Origin: Micromussa lordhowensis
Lineage: Eukaryota; Cnidaria; Anthozoa; Scleractinia; Lobophylliidae
Direction of reading: 5' to 3'
Assembly (NCBI GenBank): GCA_964020085.1
Contig: OZ026604.1
Span: 4,367,967 to 4,431,966 of the forward strand
DNA: 64,000 nt
The position numbers and the translations under genes were made by a program. Shown here in pieces: positions 44,860-55,319 of this stretch (within the stretch, counting starts at the first letter, position 1; the number at the start of each line of letters is the position of its first letter). Below the pieces are notes generated by a model. That model had not been told where the DNA came from and did not search any database. It saw only the letters and a list, made by a program, of their open reading frames with translations.

Positions 44860-45020
44860 ACAAAGCGTTGTGGAAATTCGAAACTGTTGGGAAAGCGTTG
44901 GCTTCATCGGGGAAGCGTTGAGTGGACCGTTGGTAAAGCGTTGGGAAACGTTGACAACGCTTTGCAAAGCGTTGCAACGCACAGACAACGCGTTGTAGAA
45001 TGCGTTGTACAACGCGTTTT
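44860..45020. repeat. Right subterminal array, AAAGCGTTG/CAACGC type
   Basis: About twelve motifs: AAAGCGTTG, GGGAAGCGTTG, CAACGCTTTGCAAAGCGTTG (a palindrome near 44959-44978) and ACAACGCGTTGTAGAATGCG. It mirrors the left array of element 2. Confidence 0.9.
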
Positions 45021-45064
45021 TCACTTTTTCTTAAAGCCGGGTTTTCGCAAATAGGGTCACAAAT

Positions 45065-46060
45065 ATCAAAGCCACCCATATTGTGAGCTATCGCTGTCAA
45101 AGGTTGAGCGTTTTCCTCGCAATGTTCACATAGCCACTCGCAATAATCAGTCATGCATCCGATTCCTTCAAAACAAACCTCCTCTCCAGTATCTCCAAAT
45201 TGAGCAACAACACAGATGGGCTCGTTGATAGTTTCACCATTCTCTACCATGAATTTCACATCAAAGAACAAAAGCCTCCCCATTTTCCTGTCGCGCTTTT
45301 TTCGCTGGTTGTCAGTTAATTTAGCTTGCTGAATGTAGCATTTGTGAGTGTAAATATCAACTGTTTCCTGGCAGTTTTTGCATTTGGACTTAAAACAAAT
45401 GTGTTCTTTTTGTAGATCTTTTGAAACGTCCAAATAACATTTGATATTGTTAGTTCTAAAATTTGACTTCGTCAACCTATATTTGGCGACTAACAAGGCC
45501 ACAGGCCCGCGAAACGGATTTACTTCTTGTGGAATGGTGATGACGGATCTCTTATTTAGAAGCATGTTTTCCGTAGTTTTAAAAAACTGTTTGCGCCTAT
45601 TAACTTCGTTACTCCCACTGCCGTAGGGAATTCGCACATGTTCAACGTCTATAATAAAAGTTCCGTCACTGACGTCCAATTCTGTGTGAGATTGAAGTAC
45701 CTTTTCCACTTCGTTGAGTAGATCGTTGGCAGTGAGATGTACAATTTCTTGAAAAGGAATGACAATCAGTGAATCCAACGAACGCGAACTAATAATGAAT
45801 TGTGCTTGATCCCTCGGACTTGAAGCATTTCTCAATTCTTCGACGATTGACTCTAAAAGTACAAAGATTTGTCCAATCGTTTCTGCGTCTGTAGGTAGTT
45901 CTTCTACTCTAGGGATAATGTTAAATCGCATCGACATCAAATTGAATTTTGCGTTTATTGAATTAATAGAACTGCGCAAATCTAGCACCCTGCTATTAGC
46001 AAACGTAGGGCACGTACCGCCAAACTGAATGGCCCACTGTTGCAAAAAGTCCAGATTCAT
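45065..46060 (-). pseudogene. polB: Polinton DNA polymerase B, N-terminal part
   Basis: The ATG at 46060 starts about 330 residues of the N-terminal region, including a Cys/His patch (CKNCQETVDIYTHKC) and the exonuclease domain. AHNMGGFD matches Exo II. At the Exo I position the sequence reads FFDVKF, with Lys where a catalytic Glu is usual, so proofreading may already have been lost (inference). The gene is cut at 45060/45065 by element 2 with duplication AAAT and resumes at 31491. Upstream, on the same strand, are two more candidate Polinton genes. Confidence 0.85.
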
Positions 46061-46252
46061 TTAGAAGGATATAGTGAGCGTCGTATATTTTTTTAATTGC
46101 AAAATTGTCTATCAAAACCGTTTAAAAGCGTAGGCTTTTATATGAGATAAAGTACGTGTACGCATTAAATTTAATTACATATGAACAACAGATTCATTCT
46201 TTCTTAGATGACAACAATTACATCAATTATCATGTGTTCTTGACGGTATGAA

Positions 46253-46684
46253 TCAAAAACGAGCTGCGTATCCGTTAACCATCCAAGGATTTCCATAACG
46301 TCTCTGATGAATAAGGCGTGCTTGCTCTATGTTACGCATATGGCTGCTTATTTTGCCACTGCCCTCCTGCACAAAACGTCTTGGTATTTTTCTTTTACGA
46401 CCCGAGCGTCTAACTGTCGCAGGGGAAGTAGGTGCTGGAGTTTCGTTGCTGATATCAACAAATACCGTAGACCCTTTTCTTTTGCTGAACACTTGTTTTG
46501 TCTTTTTGTTTGGTGTTTTTCTTTTCCGCACAGAAAGCGATGCTATCAGTTTACTCAATGGATTTGGCCCGTGCGTAACATATTTGCATCCAGCATCCTT
46601 ATGTGATCTTTTTTGGGGCCCGTGTACCGATAAATGACACCCCGCTCGCGCGTGAATGGAACCTGGGCGTGGAACCTTGGGCAT
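46253..46684 (-). CDS. Basic Polinton protein, unknown role
   Basis: A complete 143-residue frame rich in Lys and Arg, with clusters VRKRKTPNKKTK and RRSGRKRKIPRR, a His/Gly-rich N-terminus and the C-terminus NGYAARF. Strongly basic small proteins in adeno-like and Polinton elements often package DNA, but no specific family is recognised here. It is followed downstream by polB, same strand, 190 bases away. No defect is visible. Confidence 0.5.
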   Translation of the reverse strand: MPKVPRPGSIHARAGCHLSVHGPQKRSHKDAGCKYVTHGPNPLSKLIASLSVRKRKTPNKKTKQVFSKRKGSTVFVDISNETPAPTSPATVRRSGRKRKIPRRFVQEGSGKISSHMRNIEQARLIHQRRYGNPWMVNGYAARF

Positions 46685-46895
46685 GTTTGCTGTTTCGTGC
46701 TCTCATTCATATGAATTACAACTCAATAAAAACAGACTATTTTATAACTCAACATCTTTTATTTTAACACACAGAAACCTAAGTCTTGCCACGTCATCTT
46801 TTCTTCAGCTTTGTGTTCATTGATGTTCAAGAAAAAACAAACAATGCTCTAAATAAACTTGTCATTTTTCACCAATGTTCATTGCTCATAGTTAA

Positions 46896-47179
46896 TTACT
46901 TTTTCGACAAAGTAGTTTTGCTACTAATCTTACTCTTCGTGGCTGAATTCTCGTTGCTGGTAGCTTTTCGCTTTTTACCAGCTAAGCGATCTTGCTCCTC
47001 TTGACATTTCAACGATTTGACAACTAGATTCTTAGACCTAATGGCTCTAGCTTTTTCGACAATGATTTGAGCCTGGTAATTTGTATAATCGTTTCGCGCC
47101 TTGGCCAAATTATCTATGTCTCCAAAGAGACCATCGGGACACTTAACAAAACTACTATCTTCTCTGGATAAAGGGGGCA

Positions 47180-47216
<37 letters not shown>

Positions 47217-48169
47217 TATTGCAAGATAATTTGGTTTTATCAACTGGGTTGATAATGTGAATTGTCCACCGTAAAGAGATTCGGAAGCTGACGTTTCGCT
47301 CCGACGAAGGGCTAACGCTCGAAACGTCAGCTTCCGAATCTCTTTACGGTGGACAATTCACATTATCAACCCAGTTGATAAAACCAAATTATCTTACTAT
47401 CTTCTCTGTTGGTGAAAGGATTCCTGCCTGCTCTGACAGCACATTTGAAGACGGGATGGTCAGCAAACTTTTCTGAAGACGATTTGCAGAAGCTAAGAGC
47501 CATTGGTATGTTGTGCTTGTGACAACGAGGGGGTGTTCCCTTCTTGGTGTGCAAATAGCTGGGATGCACAGCTTTGCTCATTTCACGTAAAGCCAAGTAT
47601 GTCGCTGGCGTTGTAAATGGTGGAGTGCAAACTGAAGTCCCAGCGGAACAAAACAGCATTTGTTGGCCATTTTTTGTGACAATTTTCATGTCGCTTTTGC
47701 ACAGGAAACATGGTAGTAACTCCTCTACTTCGTCTTCCTCCAGATCTGGTTCTTCTTCCACATAATCTTCTCCTCCTTCATAGACTTTGTTTCTCTCTCC
47801 TTCTCCTTCTTCCTTGTCTTTGTTTCCTTTTTCTTCTGGTTGGACTTCTTGTTCTTCTACTTCTTCTACATCGCTTGCGACGTAATCGATTTCCTGTTCG
47901 CCAACTGCTTCTAATTCTTCGCACTCTTCTGGATTTTCTACACTTTCGTAGTCGATGAACGGGTTTTTAGCTGCTTCCAGTGCTTTTGCTTTGGTCTTAC
48001 TCCTTTGAATTGGCATTGTTTCACAATCATCATCGCTGTCTTCTACGATCATCGGTTTTTTAACTGAAGTTTTCGAGACCTTTTTGATTTTCTCTTGCGA
48101 ACTCATCCTTTTAGACTTGAGTAATTCTAGCTGTTTTTGTCTGGATAGGTTTGAAAGCCTCCTCAACAT
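46896..48169 (-). pseudogene. Acidic zinc-binding Polinton protein, split by a foldback insertion
   Basis: The ATG at 48169 opens a basic N-terminus, then a long Glu-rich acidic stretch (about residues 75-150), and two Cys/His clusters (CFLCKSDMKIVTKNGQQMLFC; CHKHNIPMALSFC ... FKC), the second resembling a GRF-type zinc finger. At 47396 a 229-bp foldback with a 13-bp duplication interrupts it and shifts the frame. The remainder (SSFVKCPDGLFGD ... basic tail) continues at 47153-46896 in the frame expected after removal. It is adjacent to the basic gene and polB on the same strand. The function is unknown; zinc binding is inferred from the cysteines. Confidence 0.6.
47167..47395. mobile_element. 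229-bp foldback insertion, 76-bp perfect arms
   Basis: Flanked by ACTATCTTCTCTG at 47154-47166 and 47396-47408 (13-bp duplication). The element has a unique left part (GATAAAGGGGGCAAGTTTCT at 47167), then arm 47223-47298, a 21-nt loop (CTCCGACGAAGGGC at its start) and the mirrored arm to 47395. The long duplication suggests retro-insertion rather than cut-and-paste. The CGACGAAGGGCTAACGCTCGAAAC centre resembles the tails of Penelope-like elements (memory). Confidence 0.85.
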
Positions 48170-48305
48170 AGTGTAGTGATAATTTCATGGCGAACGGGCA
48201 CAATTTCATGGCGAACGGACGCTTATTTCTCTACTCCGTGTACTTTGCTTATTTTGCTCACTGAATTTTGCTCACTAAATTCGCTCGGTTAGTATTTTGT
48301 TTGTC

Positions 48306-49028
48306 ATGCCGGAAACACGCAACTCTAAATCTTCTGCCGGCTCACCAGGCACTGGAATTGACAAGAATCCTTGTGGTGAGTTTGTAACGACTTCGATGTT
48401 AAATGAGATGCTTCAAATCCAAGAGAGAATGTTTAAAACTCTTCTGGATTCGCTTTTGAACAACTTTAACTCCCGACTTGATACAGTGGTTGAATCTGTG
48501 GCCGATATAAAGACTCGTCTAAACATCTGTCAGAAAGACACAAGGGAGTTTAAAGCCAGCCTTGAATTCTCACAGAAAGATATCGACGAACTAAAGCTGA
48601 AGATGGAAACCGAGGTCGTAGATGATATCAATGATATTTATGATTGTATCGATTACCACATGGATAAACTAGAATACCTAGAGAATCAAAGTCGTAGGAA
48701 CAACATCCGAATTGATGGTTTATCGGAAGAAGAGAATGAATCGTGGGAGACTACAGCGGAAAAAGTCAAGCATGTCCTCAGAGAGAAGCTCGACCTTGCT
48801 GCGGGGCCCGACATTGAGCGCGCCCATCGTGTCGGTCGGGTTGTTGCTGGTTCCAGAAGACGCCCTCGCACGATTGTCTGTAGGCTTCGCGACTGGAGAC
48901 AAAAGGACTCGATTATTAGAAGTGCAAGAAGAATCAAACCCGCTGGTTTATTTTTCAACGAGGATCTCGCGAAGGAAACCATGGAGAAGCGCGAGGATCA
49001 GAGGCCTAAAATGGAAGAAGCTAAATGA
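48306..49028 (+). pseudogene. LINE ORF1 (coiled coil, nucleic-acid chaperone-like)
   Basis: About 240 residues with a coiled coil (residues 40-120, ending YLENQSRRNNIRIDG, the typical L1/CR1 ORF1 junction), then an RRM-like part and a C-terminal basic domain (ERAHRVGRV, RTIVCRLRDW, KDSIIRSARR). A TGA at 49026-49028 ends it, but the frame continues (NGKMAYFVLDRLIV) to TAA at 49095-49097, where such proteins normally end. The stop is therefore probably a mutation. Confidence 0.8.
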
Positions 49029-49105
49029 AATGGGAAAATGGCTTACTTCGTGTTGGACAGACTGATAGTGAAAGATAGACCTGCTCGATCCAGATAAGTT
49101 CAAAC

Positions 49106-50018
49106 ATGTCTCTCTTAATACCAGTAAAAATGTCACTAACGAAATGGTCACTTTCAGAGGTACTGCCTTTTACTCATTTAGACGATTCTAGCTTTTATCT
49201 TGCGCTCTATGAGCTTCAAAATGGCTCGGTTCACTTTGACCCTGATAGATTTTCTAGTTTACATTACAATCCAATTTTTTGTAATTCAAACGTTTCTTTA
49301 ACACAATCAGATAGTCTTGATCCTGATATTAATCTCAACACAGGAAAGACTCCCTGCGACTATTTCACTGAAAATCAGTTTAACGAAATGCTCTTAAATG
49401 AAAATTATTCTGGCGCTGATTTCTCTCTTCTTCACCTTAATATTCGTAGCCTTCCACGCAATTTAAACAGCCTAACTGATCTTTTATCATGTTTAGACAT
49501 TAAGTTTTCTGAGACCTGGCTTAGCGAGTCTCCCCATTCGACCGATATTAATGGTTTTAAGTTTCTTCACAAACATAGGCTAAATAGAGTTGGAGGAGGG
49601 GTAGGTCTGTATGTTTCAAACGATCTAGATTTCAAGCTTCGAGTAGATTTGTCCATCAGTAATGTTGACATTGTAGAATCACTATTCATTGAAGTGATAA
49701 GACCTCGGGAAAAAAATATCGTTGTTGGTATTGTGTACAGACCTCCTAATCAAAGAGTTGACGATTTCGTGTCATCAAACAATGAATTATTAGATAAAAT
49801 ATCTAGAGAGAACAAAATATGCTTACTCATGGGAGATTTTAATGTTAATTTAATGAACTATCAACATCATCAGCTTACAGGCCAATTTCTAGATGGAATG
49901 TATTCTAATATGTTTTTTCCTTTGATTACTCGTCCCTCGCGAATTACCTCTCACACCGCTACGTTAATTGATAATATTTTTGTGAATAATTTTTTCGAGC
50001 GTTCGAGAAGCGGCTTAA
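49106..50018 (+). pseudogene. LINE ORF2 N-terminus: AP-type endonuclease
   Basis: Motifs in order: LLHLNIRSLPRN (metal-binding Asn), ETWL (catalytic Glu), GGGVGLYV, GIVYRPPN, LLMGDFNVNL (Asp/Asn pair) and TLIDNIFVN. A few residues seem to be missing before ETWL. The frame is cut at 50019 by the Kolobok-type element after GGCTTAA. The next motif (SDHLSVF, catalytic His) is found at 55543 onward. Confidence 0.88.
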
Positions 50019-50297
50019 AGGGATACTCTACACCTCAAAACGAAATTTTGAAAAAAGATATTTTATAGTCTAAATAAAAGATATTTACAAAGAAAAGCCG
50101 TCAATTATTCTTTGCTTTTAGTCAAGAGAGAAAAGTTTCGGAAGGTTGGATTCGAAGTTCGCGCTCTTGCCAAAAACCGGAAATGACGTACATATGAGAA
50201 CTCGCCAGCTTTGCTCCGGTTAAATGTTTGAGAACGCACATGGATTGAGATCAACAGGCCACCTAAATTTTTTCCTTCTAAACAGTCTTCTAACATC

Positions 50298-53200
50298 ATG
50301 CCACATCGCTGTGTAGCTGGTGGGTGTTCCAATACTGCAAAGGACGGAGTGAGTCTCCATGGCTGGCCTACAAATGCTCAACTTGCTCGTCAATGGACGA
50401 ATGCTGTGAGAAACACGCGAGCAAATTTTAACCAGACGGCCTCAAGCAAACTTTGCAGCAGCCACTTTTCCGAGGATTCATTTGAACCACAGTCTGTGAT
50501 TTCCCATTCTTTAGGGTTAAATATGAAAAAGATTTTAAAACCCGGCGCTGTTCCGACCATATTTAACAACTGTCCCCCACACGAAAAGCAAAAACGGGAT
50601 GATAGCGCAGACCGCACTCAGGAAGAAAACTCTTCACAAGGGTCTCGTGTTCCGCAGTTTGAGAAGAAGCCTAGGGGAGCCTACAGAAAAAGAGAAGCTG
50701 CCAGGGTAAGAACAGCAGATTATTTAAAACTTATTGTATTGTAAATGTAACCCACGAATAACTAATCTAAACTTACCTTGTTCTTTTGAAAGATCGTCGC
50801 TGAACATGAAAGAGACGATTCTACGGCATCCTTTGAAGACAGTGTCAAAGGGCACGACACAGCGAGTGGAACTGAATCGCTACCTTGGGTGCAGGACGCA
50901 ACTACACAGACACAGCCAAACAAAAAAAATGTTTCTGTGCAATTTCGAACTAAAAGTACCTCCAAAGGCAAGTTTGTTTTTTTTTTATCACTGGGTTGTG
51001 TTTTCAAAATAGACACGGTGCTCCCAAAAACGCCGGTTTGTTTACAAATGTTTTGGTTATGATTTCTTCAGGTACTCAAGTTACCGTACCCACTAAGAGT
51101 CAAGGAACTCAATGCACTCTTCTAAAAGAGATGTTTGTCACATCCACACCATGTGGAAGTGACGATGAGCCATCAGGTTCTGAAGAGGAGATGGATGCAG
51201 ATGACGACCCTTCATATGTTCCCGACCCTGATGATGAGCGAGATGAAGATGGAAATTTCGCTGATTTCGACGATTGTTTGTACGAGTGAGTGACACGTAA
51301 AAAAAAAAAAAAGATGAAAAATTTGATATGCAGTCACTTCTTTAAGTATAATCGTTACATTTACCTGGTAAACAGAACTGTCCGACGTAACACTAGCAAT
51401 CTTACTTTTACAGACAACCCCTTGGCAATACACCTGCCCACGAGCAAAAGTTGTTTCTTGTCGCAGAGTCCTCGCTATTGAGCTTATTTGAGTTCTGCCC
51501 TGTGTGTCAGACAGAGTGCGACAGGCGAGTCAACTCCGGGATTGGTACCCGAATAACAGTGTTGCAGAAATGTATCTCTTGCTCCTACACCAGAAGTTGG
51601 GATTCTCAGCCATCCATTGGGGATACCCCTCTTGGCAACATCATGATGTCCTCAGGAATTCTTTTTGGTGGAGGGAGTCCAGCTAAAGTGCTTAAAATAA
51701 TGGGCCACATGAATGTAGTCACCATTGGGTACTCCACATTCATGAAGCATCAGAAAAAATATTTACATACAGCAGTGGAGAGAACGTACAGAGAACAACA
51801 GTCTACATTATTGGATGGCATCAAAGCTGAGGGCAAAGAGCTGATCTTGGGAGGGGATGGTCGCTGCGATAGCCCAGGGCATTCAGCCAAGTATGGCAGT
51901 TACTCTCTCATGGATTTGGAGCAAAATAAAATTCTAGATTCCCAGCTGGTCCAGGTTGGTATTTATATTTACATGCAAAATTGAATTAAAATATAACTGG
52001 GCAAAAAAATAATTATTTAGTGTCTGAGATATCTTTCTTGCACTCATCTGCAGAGTAATGAAGTAAAGAACTCTAGTGCAATGGAAAAAGAGGGACTGGA
52101 GAGATCCCTTCAATTTTTAACTGATGAAGGACTGTCTGTTGACACGTTGATAACAGACAGGCATGTACAGATCAGAAAGCACTTGAGGGAAAAATGGCCT
52201 GCTGTTAAGCATAGATTTGATGGCTGGCATATTGGCAAAGGTTAGTTAGTATTATAATGAAATAAACTTGTAACTGGTAACATTAACACTTATTCTTAAC
52301 CGGACTTGATTTATCATTTTAGGTATTGGCAAAAAGATTGACAGCCTTGCAAAAAAGAAAGACTGTGCTGTTGTTTCAAAATGGAAAAAGAGTGTGATCA
52401 ACCACATGTTCTGGTGTGCTGCGTCAACTGATGATGATGATGAAGATTTAAAGGAGGCAAAATGGCTTTCAATTACAAATCACATCATGAACAAGCATTC
52501 GGGGCATGAAAATCCTTTGTTTCCCCAGTGTCTCCATGGTAGACTTCAAGGTAGAGAGAGGAAAAAGAAATGGCTCAAACCAGGTATACTAATGTTTAAC
52601 AAAAAGTATTATTGACAAGAAATGAAGTTCAAGTTATGATACAGGTATTACTTACATGTAGCATTTATTTGTTACTGTTGTTCAGGTTCACAACCTTATG
52701 AAAAACTGACAGAGGTACTGACGAAGGCCTCACTGTTGAAGGATATCAAACAGATGTCTGGAGCACATGCCACCTCATCGCTTGAGGCTTTTCATTCAGT
52801 ACAAAACCACTTTGCTACAAAAAGCTTGGCTTTCTCTTACCATGGAATGACCAGCAGGTAACTGTTGACAACAGCATTGAATGTATGACTTGGCCATGTG
52901 CAAAGAGACTCAGCAAAATCAGATGCAGAGAATCAACTCCATTAAATTTACAATAGATTGCATCAATATAATTTTCTTACATTTACTCTTAATATCCTGC
53001 ATAATTTATTTCCAGGTTGCAAATATCCATCCTACATTTCAATGAGAACAGTGATCGTGAATGTGCAAAACTACAAGATGGTACTGAGCGAGTAAACATA
53101 GCTTTTCCCAAGTACAAGAAGGGGGAACATACAGTAAAGAAGATTTTAGTTCAGTGCACATACAGTAAGTCAAAATAATTGGGAATATCAATAACAATAA

Positions 53201-53908
53201 TTATAAATGCCTGATGTATGTACATTTTGATGGTCTCTCAAGTCTTTTAATCTCTTTCACACAGTTAAAATATACCTTGTAAGAGTTTCCCATGTCCACT
53301 TGCACATAAAAAAGGCTTTAAAGAAATAATACACATTCAAACCTGTTGATAATATTGAATTGTTATGAGGTACTATTTCAATCTATATCAATTTCATAAT
53401 GATCAACCCATAACAAATAAGCTACCCGAAATTCTATGTAAAATTTAGTTTCGGTTTATGACCGATATGTTTGTTACAGTAAACCCAAGTTGAGGGTACC
53501 CCTCAAGAGTACATGTACATCATTGAATCCACTAGTCGTTTCAAGAATGGAAAATTGAACCCACTAGTCATTCCACGAATAATGCTAATGGATTTACGGT
53601 AATGCTCAAAAATCACTATAATATTGATTATTGAAATAACTTGATAGTTCAACATTCAAATAATCAGATTAGTTACGGTTTACTTGGTTTGACTGCATCC
53701 CACTGAAAAATATTATAATTCTTCTAACAAGGATGTTTCTCTAGGATATGTTGCTGAACTGAAAGCAAGTGTTGTGCGAATTCTTGAGGGAATTGACACC
53801 TGTGCCTTAGAACGAGCTGATGCACCTCAATCACTGTCATCAGACTTTGACCGCCCAGATAAGCAGGCTGCAGTAAATGCCTTCAAATCAAGATTCAAGA
53901 ACAGTTAA
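50298..53908 (+). CDS. THAP-domain transposase (Kolobok-type), nine exons
   Basis: Exons: 50298-50705, 50793-50967 (GC donor), 51072-51285, 51414-51954, 52054-52240, 52323-52583, 52686-52857, 53016-53164 and 53745-53908. All junctions keep one open frame from ATG to TAA. Residues 1-90 are a C2CH THAP zinc finger (CVAGGCSN, LHGWPTN, RQWTNAVR, CSSHF, and the closing AVPTIF). Next come basic and acidic linkers, a CxxC pair (CPVCQTEC; CISCSY), then the catalytic core GDGRCDSPGHSAKYGSYSLMD, TDRHVQIRKHLRE and DGWHIGK, with further conserved HxxW/C-rich blocks. AATAAA at 54174 follows. It should bind the inverted repeats and cut at TTAA. No inactivating change was seen. Confidence 0.88.
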
Positions 53909-54411
53909 ATTATGCAACAATATGCAACAGAAAAAGGCTTGTTCCATTGTTTTGGAAAAATGGCATTCATTTTATTGGTTCTTTGCTGTTCATAACAAAG
54001 CCCATTTTTTCACTACCCAGCTGACAAGTTTGTGAATTTTGTTGTTGTTGTAACTGCCTCAATCTGGTACATTTGTAAGTTACTGCAAGTGAAGAAGAAA
54101 TAAGTTGATAATCACCCTCAGGAGTTAAACCAAAACACAAAAAGGGGTTCACACACTGTATAAGTACACTGTAAATAAATATAGTGAAAGTTGTTACATA
54201 TTATTTTCATACTGCCACTGAAGACATTTCAGCAAATTCACAGTTCAATGCAGCTGCCAATTTCTAAACGTATCAGCTGTAAGTCGAATAACAATAATCA
54301 TTACTTGTCAGAATATGTTTAACTTATGATTATTTACAAGAGAGAATGAAAATTATCTTTGAGAATAACCGTCCAAGTCAGTTCAACACAGTGTTTGATA
54401 AATTAATTTCT
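53909..54411. other. Convergent spacer of the Kolobok-type element
   Basis: 3' UTR of the transposase with AATAAA at 54174, and of the opposing gene, with a minus-strand signal (plus-strand TTTATT) at 53971. No further gene. Confidence 0.5.
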
Positions 54412-55319
54412 CTACTCGTCGGGAAATCTAAATCCTTCGAACACAAAATCATCTTCAATTCCCGGGGGTGGAAAGTGTGCCCGAATGCAGCAAACAGCAC
54501 AAGATGGCAGAACTACTCTTATTTCCTTGCCCAAAAGTCCCCAGCACCACCTTGCCAGCTGCCTGTAGGCTATGTGCCTCTTCTGTTTGTGCTCTGGACC
54601 TTCATATGCATCAGCATATTGCTGTTTATACTGATGCCATGCTGTTTGAAGAACCCACCGATTCAAGCAAACAGCACTAAACCCTGGGTGCTGCGTAATA
54701 CACTTTGGGGGCTCCTCGAGTCCTTCGGCCTCGACCGCTTCGTTGTTTTTAGCAACCACACAGTCAATCTCACAGCAACATACGCATTCAATCACTCTAT
54801 TCAGTCGCTGGCAATTCTCACAAGTACACCTAAGTGGTAGATTTGAGGTAAGGTTTTAACATACGACGTTTTGCTAAGCTTATTTCTCAAATAACTGCTT
54901 GCATGCCGAAAGTTTCACTGTCAATACATCCCGCTTATTACGCACTTTAAAAGAAATACAGAAAGAAAGGCAAACTATACGCGGAAAGCTTTTACTGATG
55001 TCTTTTATTCTATTCAAACTCCAGTTTAAAGAGTATAAAAGTTCACAATGAATAACCTTAATTCGCGAGATCAAGCTTACCAGTCTGTGTTTTGTAATCG
55101 ATCAAATGTCTCATCCTCGTCGGACTCATTCGAATCCGTACCAGAGCTAGCTTCGCTGTCATAAGGCTCAAACAAGTACGGTTGGGTGCCTTCACAGTCC
55201 GCCAATGTAACTTCGTCGACACTTTCACAAGAAGAAGATAGCGACGAAGAATAACTGTGCGAATCGTCGGAATCCATACCTAACTTGTTTTCAGTCTGAG
55301 CCGCAGAGCAAAAACCCAC
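54412..55319 (-). CDS. P2X7-type intracellular-domain protein (Kolobok-type element cargo)
   Basis: Two exons: 55319-55081 and 54829-54412, with GTAAGC donor and CACTTAG acceptor joined in phase 2. Exon 1 is acidic and Ser-rich (SYSSSLSSSCESVDE, GTDSNESDEDETFD). Exon 2 opens with a Cys cluster (CTCENCQ, then ECVCCCEIDC) and continues through HPGFSAVCLNRWVL, RHIAYRQLARWCWGLLGK and VLPSCAVCCIRAHFP to a GFR end. This order of Cys, AYRQ...W...G and IP-x-C-A-V-x-x-IR matches the cytoplasmic C-terminal domain of P2X7 receptors, without the channel part. The family is abundant in cnidarians as stand-alone proteins. Its gene here is divergent from the right inverted repeat and convergent with the transposase. 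The function in the element is unknown. Confidence 0.75.

Larger units (their letters stand above)
31492..45060. mobile_element. 13.6-kb TIR transposon with DUF7869-like transposase and BEN gene (element 2)
   Basis: Left tip GTGACCCTATTTGCGAAAAC and the complement of the right tip are identical for 21 bases and similar for about 35. It is flanked by AAAT at 31488-31491 and 45061-45064. A later L1 (41296-44636, with one 11-bp duplication copy) adds 3.35 kb, so the original length was about 10.2 kb, like element 1. The BEN gene (+) and the transposase (-) are convergent here but divergent in element 1. Both ends carry CAACGC/GCGTTG arrays. Confidence 0.9.

Noticed and set aside
47290..47330. 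Hammerhead ribozyme in the foldback centre
   Set aside because: CGACGA and GAAAC are present, but the first core base pattern (CUGANGA) reads CCGACGA and the helix beside it has an unpaired A. Possible relic only.
54346..54840. 164-codon plus-strand frame with a hydrophobic segment in the Kolobok-type element
   Set aside because: It overlaps, antisense, the second exon of the P2X7-type gene, which has splice sites and family motifs on the other strand.
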